Assembly (NCBI RefSeq): GCF_030866825.1
Contig: NZ_CP133020.1
Span: 3,348,001-3,412,000 of the forward strand
DNA: 64,000 nt
DNA from: Rathayibacter sp. SW19
GTDB taxonomy: Bacteria; Actinomycetota; Actinomycetes; Actinomycetales; Microbacteriaceae
Direction: 5' to 3'
The notes under the pieces: model-generated
Told to the model about the DNA's origin: nothing
Database searches by the model: none
The model's input: only the letters and a program-made list of their open reading frames with translations
Translations under genes and position numbers: made by a program
Part shown: positions 8,120 to 16,262 of the stretch, piece by piece
Numbering within the stretch: position 1 is the stretch's first letter
How the letters are laid out: every line of letters starts with the position of its first letter

Positions 8120-8578
8120 TCACTCAGCCGGGATCGGGCGTTCGAGGATCAGCTCGTAAATGAGGTCGGTGGTCACGGTGCCGAGTTCCGCAAGTTGGAG
8201 TGTGATCCGTTCCAGTTCGGCCATGTCGGTTGCGACGATCTCGAGCATAAAACAGATCTCGCCAGTAACTCGAAGGCACCGGACAATCCGATGCTCACGT
8301 TCAAGGATCTCGAACACCATTGAGTCTTGGACGCCTTCGACCCTGAGCCTGACGACCGCGCGAAGGGCGAGCCCGAGACGGGCAGCGTTGACTCTGGCGG
8401 TGTAGGACGTGATAACGCCTCGTTGCTCCAATGTCTGCATTCGGATCCGGGTTGCCGAAATGCCGAGGTGCACGGCCTCTGCCAGGTTGGTGAGGGAGAT
8501 GCGTCCGTCGTTTTGAACCGCCGTCACAATATGACGATCTGTTGAATCGAGGGGAGTCTGCAGTCGAGGGCCAGTCAC
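8120..8578 (-). CDS. Lrp/AsnC family transcriptional regulator
   Basis: A 152-aa regulator with an N-terminal winged HTH (LDSTDRHIVTAVQNDGRISLTNLAEAV, about residues 10-60) and a C-terminal RAM ligand-binding domain (about 70-148). Lrp proteins form octamers and sense amino acids or related small molecules. It is divergent from the phzF-deaminase pair, with 139 bp between start codons, which is the usual arrangement for a local regulator of an adjacent catabolic operon. The ligand is unknown; the cargo suggests an amino-acid-like or nucleobase-like effector, an inference. Confidence 0.93.
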   Translation of the reverse strand: MTGPRLQTPLDSTDRHIVTAVQNDGRISLTNLAEAVHLGISATRIRMQTLEQRGVITSYTARVNAARLGLALRAVVRLRVEGVQDSMVFEILEREHRIVRCLRVTGEICFMLEIVATDMAELERITLQLAELGTVTTDLIYELILERPIPAE

Positions 8579-8717
8579 CCCCTAACTGTGCCGCAATTTT
8601 TGCGGTATGGGTTCCCGAATTCGAACAGATGGCTATTTTCTTCGCACCAGCTGCTCCGTAGCGTCGTAGTGACCGCAGTGTGTGCGCTCCGGTTACAGAA
8701 AGAAGACAGAGATTACG

Positions 8718-9608
8718 ATGCCAATAACGATTCCATTTCACTTCGTCGACGTATTTGCGGATGGTCCACTCCGCGGTAATCCCGTGTCGCTGGTCGATGA
8801 CGCTGACAATCTCGATGACGCGACAATGCGGGCGATTGCTCGGGAGTTCAACCAGTCCGAAACCACGTTCATCCTCACACCAACGGAATCAGCCGCAACA
8901 GTGCGGCTCAGATCGTTCACTCCAAACGGTGCCGAAGTTTTCGGCGCGGGGCACAACGCCTTAGGCACATGGTTGTGGCTCATCGAGACAAAGCTCGGAC
9001 ATGAAGCCCCAGCCGGAGGATTCGCACAGCAGATAGGCGATGAGATCCTCCCTGTTGAGGTAACCAGGGAACCAGGCGGCCAGACCGCGGTCTCGATGTC
9101 ACAATCCGCGCCGACGTTCGGCAAGAAGTTCACCGATCGGAGCCGGCTCGCCGGCTCGCTGGGGCTCGGTCGCTCCGCAATCAGTGCAGGTTTCGATGCC
9201 CAAGTAGTCTCCACCGGTGCCGGCCACCTCCTCGTGCCCCTCATCGACAAAACGGCAGTTGACGGCGCGGTTCCTGACGCGAGAAAGCTCACGGCGATTC
9301 TTGAAGAAGTCGGTGGTGAAGGTTGCCTCCTCTACAGTCTCGACCCGAACAGCGCGGATGCCCTCGCATACGCTCGGTTCTTCAACCCCATCATGGGCAT
9401 CTCGGAAGATCCGGCCACCGGTACTGCAGCAGGTCCCCTGGTCGCCCTCCTCATCTCACGAGGACAAGCCCTCGGCGGAATCACAGCCATCATTGAGCAG
9501 GGCTATTTGCTGGGGCGGCCGAGTCGAATCCGCGTCACCGTGAACGGGACAGACGTTCGGGTCAGCGGCTCCGGTGTCGTCGTGGCAGACGGAGTTCTCC
9601 ACCTATGA
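8718..9608 (+). CDS. PhzF family isomerase-like protein
   Basis: A 296-aa member of the PhzF / diaminopimelate-epimerase-fold superfamily. The family catalytic glutamate is present in FNQSETTFIL (about residue 45), and FGAGHNALGTW and GISEDPATGTAAGPL match conserved substrate-binding loops. PhzF itself isomerises an intermediate in phenazine synthesis, but no other phenazine genes are present, so the reaction here is unknown. ATG 8718 gives the family N-terminus PITIPFHFVDVFADGPLRGNP. The stop overlaps the start of the next gene by 4 bp (ATGA), implying coupled translation. Confidence 0.92.
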   Translation: MPITIPFHFVDVFADGPLRGNPVSLVDDADNLDDATMRAIAREFNQSETTFILTPTESAATVRLRSFTPNGAEVFGAGHNALGTWLWLIETKLGHEAPAGGFAQQIGDEILPVEVTREPGGQTAVSMSQSAPTFGKKFTDRSRLAGSLGLGRSAISAGFDAQVVSTGAGHLLVPLIDKTAVDGAVPDARKLTAILEEVGGEGCLLYSLDPNSADALAYARFFNPIMGISEDPATGTAAGPLVALLISRGQALGGITAIIEQGYLLGRPSRIRVTVNGTDVRVSGSGVVVADGVLHL

Positions 9609-10144
9609 ATGAGGCATCCTTGATTTACCCGGCCGATCCTCTGAGCGAACGATATCTCCTGAAGGCGATCGAACTTGCCAAGCGTTCCAGGGCAGCCGGC
9701 GATCCACCCTTCGGTTCTGTCCTCGTCAATACGGACGGAGCCGTAATCCGAAGCGAGCGAAATACCACTACCAGCGCGCGGGACATAACCGCACATCCAG
9801 AACTCAAGCTGGCGAGATGGGCAGCCCAGACCTTCGAGCCTGAACTTTGTCGTACCTTCACTATGTACACCAGCTGCCAACCATGCCTAATGTGCACCAA
9901 CGTCATAGCCCGCGCCGGAATCGGATCGGTCGTCTACGCCCTCTCAACGGAACAACTCCAAGACCTGAAGCCGCACGGACACATCGACCCCGGCTCCGCA
10001 ATTGTCGAATACAAAGGTCCGACGCTATACACCGCCGCGACCACACGAACGCGTCGGCCGACGCCGGCAGCCACTGCAACCGGCCCGAGCCCTTGCGGCG
10101 CACCCCGATCCGCTGCTCGCCGGGGTCCACCCGATCCACCGTGA
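9605..10144 (+). CDS. Nucleoside/cytidine-type deaminase, 3' end replaced at a rearrangement
   Basis: A zinc-dependent deaminase of the CDA/guanine-deaminase superfamily. The zinc ligands are seen in TAHPELKLAR (variant of HAE, with the proton-shuttling Glu) and TSCQPCLMC (PCxxC). Residues up to about 145 (GPTLYTAA) fit the family; the last 34 are proline/arginine-rich and simply read the antisense of the integrase fragment. The native C-terminal 15-20 residues therefore seem lost at a junction near 10041. Activity may be impaired. It is translationally coupled to the PhzF gene. Confidence 0.8.
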   Translation: MNEASLIYPADPLSERYLLKAIELAKRSRAAGDPPFGSVLVNTDGAVIRSERNTTTSARDITAHPELKLARWAAQTFEPELCRTFTMYTSCQPCLMCTNVIARAGIGSVVYALSTEQLQDLKPHGHIDPGSAIVEYKGPTLYTAATTRTRRPTPAATATGPSPCGAPRSAARRGPPDPP

Positions 10145-10859
10145 CGCCCAGCAGCTCCGAAGCGCGCGCTCCGGTCGAGACGTAAGACGCCAACAGCGTC
10201 CGATCCCGATCCGAGCCCATCACCGCGAACAACGCATCGAACAAGTGGCCCGGCAGACTTCGCGGCAGCCGCGCGGGCAGCTTCTGCCGCAACGGCCCCC
10301 GCGCCCCGGCCGCGAACGGGTGCATCGGATTGTGATGGGCCTGAAGCCGCCGCCCGACGCGGTGCCCGGCATCCGGGACAGGGTTGACCAGCGGCCCCTC
10401 GCCGGCGGTGGCGCGGCCGGCGTAGAACGTCTTCATAACCGCCAGAGCGTGGTTGATCGTCGCCGGCGCATACCCGGCTGACCTGCCTGCTGGGCCAACC
10501 AGCCGCATCCACAGTACAAAGTCCCGCGCCTCAATATGAGACGCTCGCTCCCACGGCACGTCGACAGCGGCCAGGAACCGCCACCACCGCAACAATGCCA
10601 GCCCGTACGAACGCAACGAGCTTATGCTGGCACCCGAGGCGAGCATCGTGCGGAAGAACTCGCTCACCTGCGCCACCGGCGCGCCGTATCCGCACACCGC
10701 GCCCAAAACTCCGTGAACCCGAGGAGGTAGTGCGGTCAACAGATCGCGCACATGGACCTGTGCGCATGGACCTGCGCGCAACAGCCGGCCACGGTCAAAT
10801 CTGCTTCGGATGGAGTAGTCCGCGATCGTATCCCTGGGCAACGGCTGCGGCTCGGTCAC
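10035..10859 (-). pseudogene. Truncated tyrosine recombinase (phage-type integrase)
   Basis: The frame begins at GTG 10859 and carries an N-terminal SAM-like core-binding domain (VSEFFRTMLASG..SLRSYGLALLRWWRFLAAV) and the start of the catalytic domain, with Arg232 in STGARASELLGV and the beta-hairpin Lys256 in RRKGSGRLQWLPASADAFVW. After Trp273 (about 10041) family similarity stops: the HxxR box, second His and nucleophilic Tyr are missing and the frame runs into antisense deaminase sequence. It overlaps the end of the response regulator by 65 bp. It cannot be an active integrase. Confidence 0.8.
10754..10773 (+). repeat. Right copy of 20-bp direct repeat bounding the accessory segment
   Basis: GGACCTGTGCGCATGGACCT matches 18 of 20 positions of 7091-7110. 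It lies in the 5' part of the integrase fragment and is itself part of a local CATGGACCTG duplication (10751-10760 and 10766-10775). Confidence 0.5.
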
Positions 10860-11451
10860 CGACGCCCAGTTTGGCGTAGATGTTCAGCAGGTAGGTCTTG
10901 ATCGTCGCTTCACTGACGAAGAGTTTTGCCGCGGCTTCGCGGTTGGTGTTCCCGGCTGCGACAAGCTCCAGTACGCGGAGTTCGCGGTCGCTGAGCAGCT
11001 GCGAGCCAGGGTTGCGAATACGGGCGATGAGACGCGACGCCGCCTGGGCAGAGAGCGCGGGCCGTCCGAGGGCGACCGCCCGAACGGCATCCAGGAGGCC
11101 GGCACGAGGCGTGTCCTTGAGAAGGTAGCCGGTCGCGCCGGCGTCGATCGCGGAGATGATTTCGGTATCCGTTTCATATGTGGTCAACACCAGTATTCGT
11201 GCGGGATTGTTGAGGCGCGACAGTTCGGCGATTGCGTCGACACCGCTCATGCCGGGCATGCGCAGATCCATCAGAATCACGTCGGGATTACGGTCGGTCG
11301 CGATTCGCACGGCGTCGCTTCCGTTACCGGCCTGCCCGACGATCTCGATGTCCGGCTCGGAGGCGAACATGCCAGACAGGCCGTCGCGTACGACGGGGTG
11401 GTCGTCAACAAGCAACAGCCGGATCGGTGCGGCCTGACTCGGTTCACTCAT
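10795..11451 (-). CDS. NarL/FixJ-type response regulator
   Basis: A 218-aa two-component response regulator: receiver domain about 10-125 with acidic pair DD16-17 and phospho-acceptor Asp62 in VILMDLRMPG, then a LuxR-type HTH at about 150-212 (LSDRELRVLELVAAGNTNREAAAKLFVSEATIKTYL in two parts). ATG 11451 (MSEPSQAAPIRLLLVDDHP) is the family-typical start; the longer frame reads into the kinase gene. It is 16 bp downstream of the histidine kinase gene and forms its cognate partner. Its 3' end is overlapped by the integrase fragment but looks complete. Confidence 0.95.
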   Translation of the reverse strand: MSEPSQAAPIRLLLVDDHPVVRDGLSGMFASEPDIEIVGQAGNGSDAVRIATDRNPDVILMDLRMPGMSGVDAIAELSRLNNPARILVLTTYETDTEIISAIDAGATGYLLKDTPRAGLLDAVRAVALGRPALSAQAASRLIARIRNPGSQLLSDRELRVLELVAAGNTNREAAAKLFVSEATIKTYLLNIYAKLGVGDRAAAVAQGYDRGLLHPKQI

Positions 11452-11467
11452 TGTGTTCCCACCTGTC

Positions 11468-12802
11468 TCATGCTGTTTGATCCGCCAGCGGGATGCGCGC
11501 GGAGACGGCAGTGCCTTCACCGGGCGCGGATTCGATGTCGAGTTCGCCCGCCAGTTCCTCCACCCGCTCACGCATGGCGCCCAGTCCGAAGCCTCCCCGC
11601 GTGTAGAGATTCGGCTCTGGCGCGGCTTTCGACTCGTACCCGGCGGCAGGCGAGGCGGGGTCGAATCCGATGCCGTCATCCCGAATGTCGAGAACGACTT
11701 CGTGGTCGAGATACGACAGTGTCAGACCGATTCTGGATGCGTGGGCATGCTTGGCGACGTTGGCGAGCGCTTCCTGCGCGGTTCGCAACAGCGCAGTCTC
11801 AGTGCTTGGGGCGAGTGTTGTTGCCGTGCCGGTGATCGTCAGTTCGACGGGCGTCAGTTGCAGCGCGGACCATTGTTCGCAAACGTCCCGAAGCGCAGCA
11901 TCCAGGTGTTGTGCTCGAAGCGGTTCGGGCAGGAGCGCCTGCACCGAGCGCCGTGCGTCGGTCAGGCTCTCCCTCGCCAGCCGGTCCGCCGCTTCCAGAT
12001 GCTTGCGCCGCGCCGCAGCGTCTGAGCCGGCTTGTTCTGCAGCCTGGAGTTGGGTGATGATCCCAATCAGTCCTTGCGCGAGCGTGTCATGGATTTCGCG
12101 CGCCATTCGCTGGCGCTCCTCCAGCACGCCGGCCTGCCGAGCGTGTTCGACCAGCTGGTCGTGCAAGACAGCGTTTTCGGCGAGCGCGATTTCCAGACGC
12201 CGGTTCGACTCGCGCACGCTTGCGAGCATGAGCTGGCGCTGATGGCCCAGCGCCTGGTTGCTCCAGTTGATCCAGGAGAAACCCGCCATCACCACGACGT
12301 TGACGACGATCACCGCAAGGTAGGCAAGCAGACCTTGCCCCGTGTTCTTGTCGATGCCGCTCGTTTGCGCAGTGGCGCCGATAACTCCCAACGCCACAAT
12401 CGCGATGAGCTGCCACGGCCAGCGAATGAGTGCGAAAACGTACAGATATCCGGCAATCACAAGGAATCCGAACCATGGGGCCTGGAGCACGAGAACTGCC
12501 ATGATCAGAATCAAGCCGCCCACAAACACACCCATCACGACCGGGCGATCCTGCCAACGAGGCCGGAGTGTGAACACTCCCAGCATCCAGGCCGCGGCCA
12601 GCGCGCAGGTGGCCAGTTGGGTGATCACTGCGGCATCGACGGTGTGTGCGCTCACGAGGGTATACGCAACCACCGCGGCCAGGATCACGTACGGACCGAC
12701 CGCGAGCAACGGATACAGGTCCGACCCGCGGGCCAATCGCGATCGCGGCCGTGACGCTGCGATCGCGGACCCCGTCTCCCCCGCGTTCACCGGAAAACGC
12801 AC
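11468..12802 (-). CDS. Sensor histidine kinase (HisKA_3 / NarX type)
   Basis: A 444-aa membrane histidine kinase. Five to six hydrophobic segments occupy residues 28-175, with almost no extracytoplasmic loop, so it probably senses a membrane or envelope signal. A coiled-coil linker leads to the HisKA_3 dimerisation helix with phospho-acceptor His238 in REIHDTLAQGL, then an HATPase domain with EALANVAKHAHAS (N box), DDGIGFD (G1) and GGFGLGAMRERV (G2). It lies between a small membrane protein gene (5 bp upstream) and the response regulator gene, forming one operon. Confidence 0.95.
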   Translation of the reverse strand: MRFPVNAGETGSAIAASRPRSRLARGSDLYPLLAVGPYVILAAVVAYTLVSAHTVDAAVITQLATCALAAAWMLGVFTLRPRWQDRPVVMGVFVGGLILIMAVLVLQAPWFGFLVIAGYLYVFALIRWPWQLIAIVALGVIGATAQTSGIDKNTGQGLLAYLAVIVVNVVVMAGFSWINWSNQALGHQRQLMLASVRESNRRLEIALAENAVLHDQLVEHARQAGVLEERQRMAREIHDTLAQGLIGIITQLQAAEQAGSDAAARRKHLEAADRLARESLTDARRSVQALLPEPLRAQHLDAALRDVCEQWSALQLTPVELTITGTATTLAPSTETALLRTAQEALANVAKHAHASRIGLTLSYLDHEVVLDIRDDGIGFDPASPAAGYESKAAPEPNLYTRGGFGLGAMRERVEELAGELDIESAPGEGTAVSARIPLADQTA

Positions 12803-12807
12803 ACCGT

Positions 12808-13254
12808 CTATTGTGCGCTTGCTGCTTCGAGAGCGCGGAACGCGGACCGCAGGGATTTACGATTCGCGAGGATGACGATTCCGAAGAGGATGAGTCCACA
12901 CAGTGCCTGCTCAAGCCTCATCCACCGCGGGAAAGGTAACGGGATGACCAGGATGGCCACGATCGCAACGAGCACGATCGCCGAGACAATCCTGGTGCGA
13001 AGCAACCCTCGGGGGCTGCCCGACCGAGCTTGCAGTGCGTAAATCAGCAGCAGCACGGATGTCGCCGCCACGATCGTGCCACGAATCCAGACCGCCGTGT
13101 TCACGACTGACGTATCGCCTCGCGTCAGCACGATCGCAACGAATGTCACGACGCTCACCGCCACGTATCCCCACGCGAGCGTGAGAAGCCAGCCCAATGT
13201 GGTGGGCGCACCCGACCGGTTCAAGTTTTCTCGTGCGACCTCTCGAATGTTCAT
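12808..13254 (-). CDS. Four-helix membrane protein upstream of a two-component system
   Basis: The 148-aa product has four predicted transmembrane segments (about residues 18-42, 52-70, 83-104 and 113-130) with a basic cytoplasmic end. I do not recognise a named family. ATG 13254 follows an AGGAG ribosome binding site, supporting that start. Because it is only 5 bp ahead of the kinase gene it is likely co-transcribed and may be an accessory sensor, target or scaffold of that kinase; this is an inference from position alone. Confidence 0.75.
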   Translation of the reverse strand: MNIREVARENLNRSGAPTTLGWLLTLAWGYVAVSVVTFVAIVLTRGDTSVVNTAVWIRGTIVAATSVLLLIYALQARSGSPRGLLRTRIVSAIVLVAIVAILVIPLPFPRWMRLEQALCGLILFGIVILANRKSLRSAFRALEAASAQ

Positions 13255-13442
13255 TGTCGTTCTCCTGTTCCAGTGCGTCGATGGCGTTGCCACGCGGCCG
13301 CCGACTGAAGCGGCCCGGGAACCTCACGTGACACGTCTTGCATACGTGAGGTTCTCCTCAGGATCACAGCTGGCGCCGGGCGGGCACATCGACCAATCGG
13401 CTATACCCGAGGCACCATTCGGCCAGAGCCGGCACTTCCTGA

Positions 13443-13961
13443 TCAACGATCGGGGAAACCGGCGCGATGCGCTTTCGACCCGATGCGACTCACGATCATT
13501 GCCGCACCAATGACGATTCCCCACACCAGAAACCGCGGATCCCACAGGTAGGCGTGCCAACGAAGCGCGAGGTGGTCGGCGCTCGGAGGAACACCGATCA
13601 CATTAAGCTGCACCAAGACGCCGACCACGGTCAGGACGAGTCCGTATGCGCTCAGGATCGCGGCCTCTGCCCAGGTGAGAACACGCGCGCCCTTACGCAC
13701 AAGTGACTCTCTCGATGCCTGAACAGCCACAACGGGAAGGACCGCGGCCACGCCTTTGACGACGACTGCGAACCAAACCGCAACAACGAGCGCAACCTGG
13801 CCGGAGGCATCGGCCCGGGCCAATCCGACACCGACGGTGCTGAGTAGCCACGTGCCGCCGACTGCCCAATAGACGCTGATAGCGGCGTAGGTGATACCGA
13901 TCACAAACGCCGCCCAGGCGAGCACTACTGCCCGAGCGCGAGCCTCAACGCGGCCATTCAC
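13443..13961 (-). CDS. DUF3995 membrane protein
   Basis: A 172-aa protein with four hydrophobic segments (about 10-35, 55-80, 95-120, 145-162). The N-terminal ISVYWAVGGTWLLSTVG and the C-terminal WDPRFLVWGIVIG are typical of DUF3995 integral membrane proteins. The function is unknown. It is a separate transcription unit, 189 bp upstream of the small membrane protein gene on the same strand. Confidence 0.82.
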   Translation of the reverse strand: MNGRVEARARAVVLAWAAFVIGITYAAISVYWAVGGTWLLSTVGVGLARADASGQVALVVAVWFAVVVKGVAAVLPVVAVQASRESLVRKGARVLTWAEAAILSAYGLVLTVVGVLVQLNVIGVPPSADHLALRWHAYLWDPRFLVWGIVIGAAMIVSRIGSKAHRAGFPDR

Positions 13962-14319
13962 GACGATTCACCTGGCACCCCTCGAAATCGCTGAAATCCG
14001 GCTGCCCCGTACCACTTGCGGAAGACGGGAGCCGGACCAAGCCAAAGAAGCTGTCGCACACATCTCACCACCGCGACCCGCTGAGCACATCGGCCAACCG
14101 GCCATTTCCGGCCAACCACTCGGGTGCTACGCAGCCGGATCGCTTCGTGGGACGTGCTAGCCACCGCCGTTTCAACGCAATCCGCGGCCTGTGCGGACAG
14201 ACGGTCAACTGCGCAACACGGATTGAGTTCGCATGACCTGGCACGTAATCGACGGCCACGAAGACCACGAGGCACTATCTCTATACAACGCACCGTTCAC
14301 TATCGAAAGGACAAAGCAA
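13962..14319. other. Divergent intergenic region
   Basis: No coding region is supported. It separates the DUF3995 gene from the NTF2-like gene and must hold both promoters. A GGCCAACCGGCC sequence followed after four bases by CCGGCCAACC lies near 14090-14120 and could be a regulator site. The last 60 bp become A-rich ahead of the GAAAGGA ribosome binding site of the NTF2-like gene. Confidence 0.45.
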
Positions 14320-14697
14320 ATGACAACATTCGATACCGCTCTACAGGCCTACCTCGCGATTTGGAACGAGGGAGATGATGACGCCCGAACTCGCATGGCA
14401 CAGGAGTTGTTCACGGCCGATGCCGCATACGTTGATCCAGTTGTCGCGGCGGTTGGGGCCGAGAACATCGCACAGACGGTCGCTGCCGTGCGCGGCCAGT
14501 TTCCCGGCTGGACGTTCCGGCAACTCGGCGAGACGGACGCGCACAACACCTATGCGCGGTTCCGTTGGGCACTTGGTCCTGATGCAACAAGTACACCTGA
14601 AGATGCACCGATCATCGGTTTCGACGTCGCAAGCTTCACCGAGGACGGTCGGATCGAACACGTCACAGGGTTCCTGGACCGCGTTCCGATTGGGTGA
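14320..14697 (+). CDS. NTF2-like / SnoaL-type small protein
   Basis: A 125-aa protein of the nuclear transport factor 2 fold, a cone-shaped small-molecule pocket used by many isomerases and hydrolases and also by non-catalytic binders. Supporting segments are ALQAYLAIWNEGDDDARTRMAQ in the first helices, FTADAAYVDP, and the final strands ARFRWALGPD and IIGFDVASFTEDGRIEHVTGF. ATG 14320 is chosen because a GAAAGGA site lies just upstream and the family starts there. The substrate is unknown. Confidence 0.85.
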   Translation: MTTFDTALQAYLAIWNEGDDDARTRMAQELFTADAAYVDPVVAAVGAENIAQTVAAVRGQFPGWTFRQLGETDAHNTYARFRWALGPDATSTPEDAPIIGFDVASFTEDGRIEHVTGFLDRVPIG

Positions 14698-14848
14698 CGG
14701 CCGAGCATCGATGACGGAGATCTGAATCAGCTTCATACGTAGATTCGGCTGAGCGCCGGGGGCGGCGTCGAGGTGCCCACACGCACCTTGCCGCTGTCAC
14801 AGATCGTAGAGGCCTGGACGGCGGATGAGGGCGCTGGGCGCATCGTCA

Positions 14849-15385
14849 TCATCCCTGACTGACCGGCCTCGTCATCTCGATTTGTGCGACGCCGCCGACA
14901 CCGTTGCCGTCGACACCATCGATGAATTCCCGCGCCCCGGTGCGTTCGAAGCCGGTTCTTGTGTATGCCGCGATTGCGGCCGCGTTGCTTTCCACAACCC
15001 AGAGGGTCAGCACGTGTGCGCCGTAGGCAGCCGCCCACGACGCGACGCACGAGATGAGCTCGCGCGCCACCCCCGATCCACGGGCGGCAGGATCGACCCA
15101 CATACCGACAAGCTCAAGCGCTCCGGCTCGATCGCTGACGATGCCGGCAGCCAGACCGATGTCCTGACCCTGGCAGCTTGCGACAAGCCAGTGACTCTGC
15201 GTGAGGCGGGCACGCCATTCTTGCGGTGTGAGGCTTGCTTCTCGTTCGAGTGTGGACGCGAACGCCTCCGGCGCGTCGGCAAGAGCGCGCATTCTCAGCG
15301 ACCGTGCTCGCCGCCAATCCTCGGGCTCGATCGTGCAAATCTTCAGTTCGCGCTCATCGCTTCGGGCATGCCGACTCGTGCCCAT
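14849..15385 (-). CDS. GNAT family N-acetyltransferase
   Basis: A 178-aa acetyltransferase using acetyl-CoA. Motif A is seen as LVGMWVDPAARGSGVARELISCV, holding the pyrophosphate-binding R-G-x-G-x-A pattern, followed by LTLWVVESNAAAIAAYTRTGFERTG. It begins one base after the stop of the MmyB-type regulator gene (TGACATG), so translation is probably coupled. With the MFS exporter upstream this makes a three-gene unit resembling resistance operons in which a drug is both modified and exported; the substrate is not known. Confidence 0.9.
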   Translation of the reverse strand: MGTSRHARSDERELKICTIEPEDWRRARSLRMRALADAPEAFASTLEREASLTPQEWRARLTQSHWLVASCQGQDIGLAAGIVSDRAGALELVGMWVDPAARGSGVARELISCVASWAAAYGAHVLTLWVVESNAAAIAAYTRTGFERTGAREFIDGVDGNGVGGVAQIEMTRPVSQG

Positions 15386-15386
15386 G

Positions 15387-16262
15387 TCATGACCCTTCCG
15401 ACTGGACAGTCTGGGCAGACTGGGCTGTCTGGACAATCTGGGCAGTTTGAGCAACCTGGGCAATCTGGCGAAGGTAGTCGGCGGTATCCGTGTCGGCCGG
15501 GTAGAAGCACTCGACAGCGAGTTCATCTGTCGTCACATCGATCGGCGCCCCGAGGACCATCGTGGTCGAGATAAACGACAGCACGCGATCGGCTGTGTGG
15601 TAGAGCAGGGGCACGACCACACCACTTGTCGAGCGATGCCGCACCGTTCCTCCGGCCCGATGCGGAATCTCGAGCAGCTCCTTCTGCAGGCGCACGAGTT
15701 CGATGTCTGCCGAGACCGCAATCTGGCGACTCAACCGGTGAAGAAGGTGCTCGCACCACTCATCGAAGTTGGGAATTCGGGGTGCCATCCCGCGCGGATC
15801 GAGTGTGAGCTTCAAAACGTTGGCTGGCGGTTCAAGCAGGTCTGGCGCGACGCCTTCCAGGAACAAAGCGACTGCCGCGTTTGCGTCGATCAGGTTCCAG
15901 TGCCGATCGATGAGCACCGCTGGGTAGGGGCTGTGCGCGTCCAGTGTCGCGCGCAGCGCCGTCAGTGCCGGAGCAAGCCGGGTCGACGCCATCGGCGTTT
16001 CGCGGTATTCCGGGGCGTAGCCGGCCACCAGCAGCAATTGGTTGCGTTCCCGAAGAGGGAGGTCGAGTTCATCGCTCAATCGGGCGAGGACGGCACGGCT
16101 CGGCTGAGAGCGACCCGTCTCGACGAAGCTGAGGTGTCTCGTCGAAACTTCCGCCTGATTTGCCAGTTCCAGTTGGGTGAGGGTCCGTCGTTGTCGCCAG
16201 AGCCGTAGCAGGCTGCCGACCGATTCATCCGGATCTTCGAGGGGCTCCGACGCCGCGTTCAT
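15387..16262 (-). CDS. MmyB-like HTH transcriptional regulator
   Basis: A 291-aa XRE/MmyB family regulator. An N-terminal Cro-type HTH (about 17-72) contains LTQLELANQAEVSTRHLSF and is followed by the MmyB ligand-binding domain, whose members bind fatty acids (DRHWNLIDANAAVALFLEG, NVLKLTLDPRGMAPRI). The C-terminal about 25 residues are a Gln-rich tripeptide repeat ending in QSEGS. The ATG overlaps the stop of the MFS gene (ATGA). It probably controls the MFS-regulator-GNAT operon. Confidence 0.9.
   Translation of the reverse strand: MNAASEPLEDPDESVGSLLRLWRQRRTLTQLELANQAEVSTRHLSFVETGRSQPSRAVLARLSDELDLPLRERNQLLLVAGYAPEYRETPMASTRLAPALTALRATLDAHSPYPAVLIDRHWNLIDANAAVALFLEGVAPDLLEPPANVLKLTLDPRGMAPRIPNFDEWCEHLLHRLSRQIAVSADIELVRLQKELLEIPHRAGGTVRHRSTSGVVVPLLYHTADRVLSFISTTMVLGAPIDVTTDELAVECFYPADTDTADYLRQIAQVAQTAQIVQTAQSAQTVQSEGS
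15400..15471. repeat. Eight 9-bp tandem units inside the MmyB-type regulator gene
   Basis: Degenerate 9-bp units such as GTCTGGGCA, GACTGGGCT and ATCTGGGCA run back to back. On the coding strand they encode a (Gln-Thr/Ser/Ile-Ala/Val) tripeptide series at the extreme C-terminus. The period preserves the frame. Confidence 0.8.

Larger units (their letters stand above)
7091..10773. mobile_element. Decayed accessory segment with recombinase genes and metabolic cargo
   Basis: The segment holds a serine recombinase with a catalytic substitution, an Lrp regulator, a PhzF enzyme, a nucleoside deaminase cut at its 3' end and a tyrosine integrase lacking its catalytic C-terminal half. It is bounded by an imperfect 20-bp direct repeat, and its phzF gene is visibly less GC-biased than neighbouring housekeeping genes. 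The content and broken ends suggest a horizontally acquired element that no longer moves. Its exact limits are inferred. Confidence 0.5.

Noticed and set aside
8718..9608. Phenazine biosynthesis locus
   Set aside because: Only a PhzF-fold protein is present; PhzF-like proteins are widespread and no phzA-E or phzG homologue lies nearby.
7091..10773. Intact integrative element or prophage
   Set aside because: The integrase lacks its catalytic end, the serine recombinase lacks its nucleophile, and there are no phage structural, replication or transfer genes.
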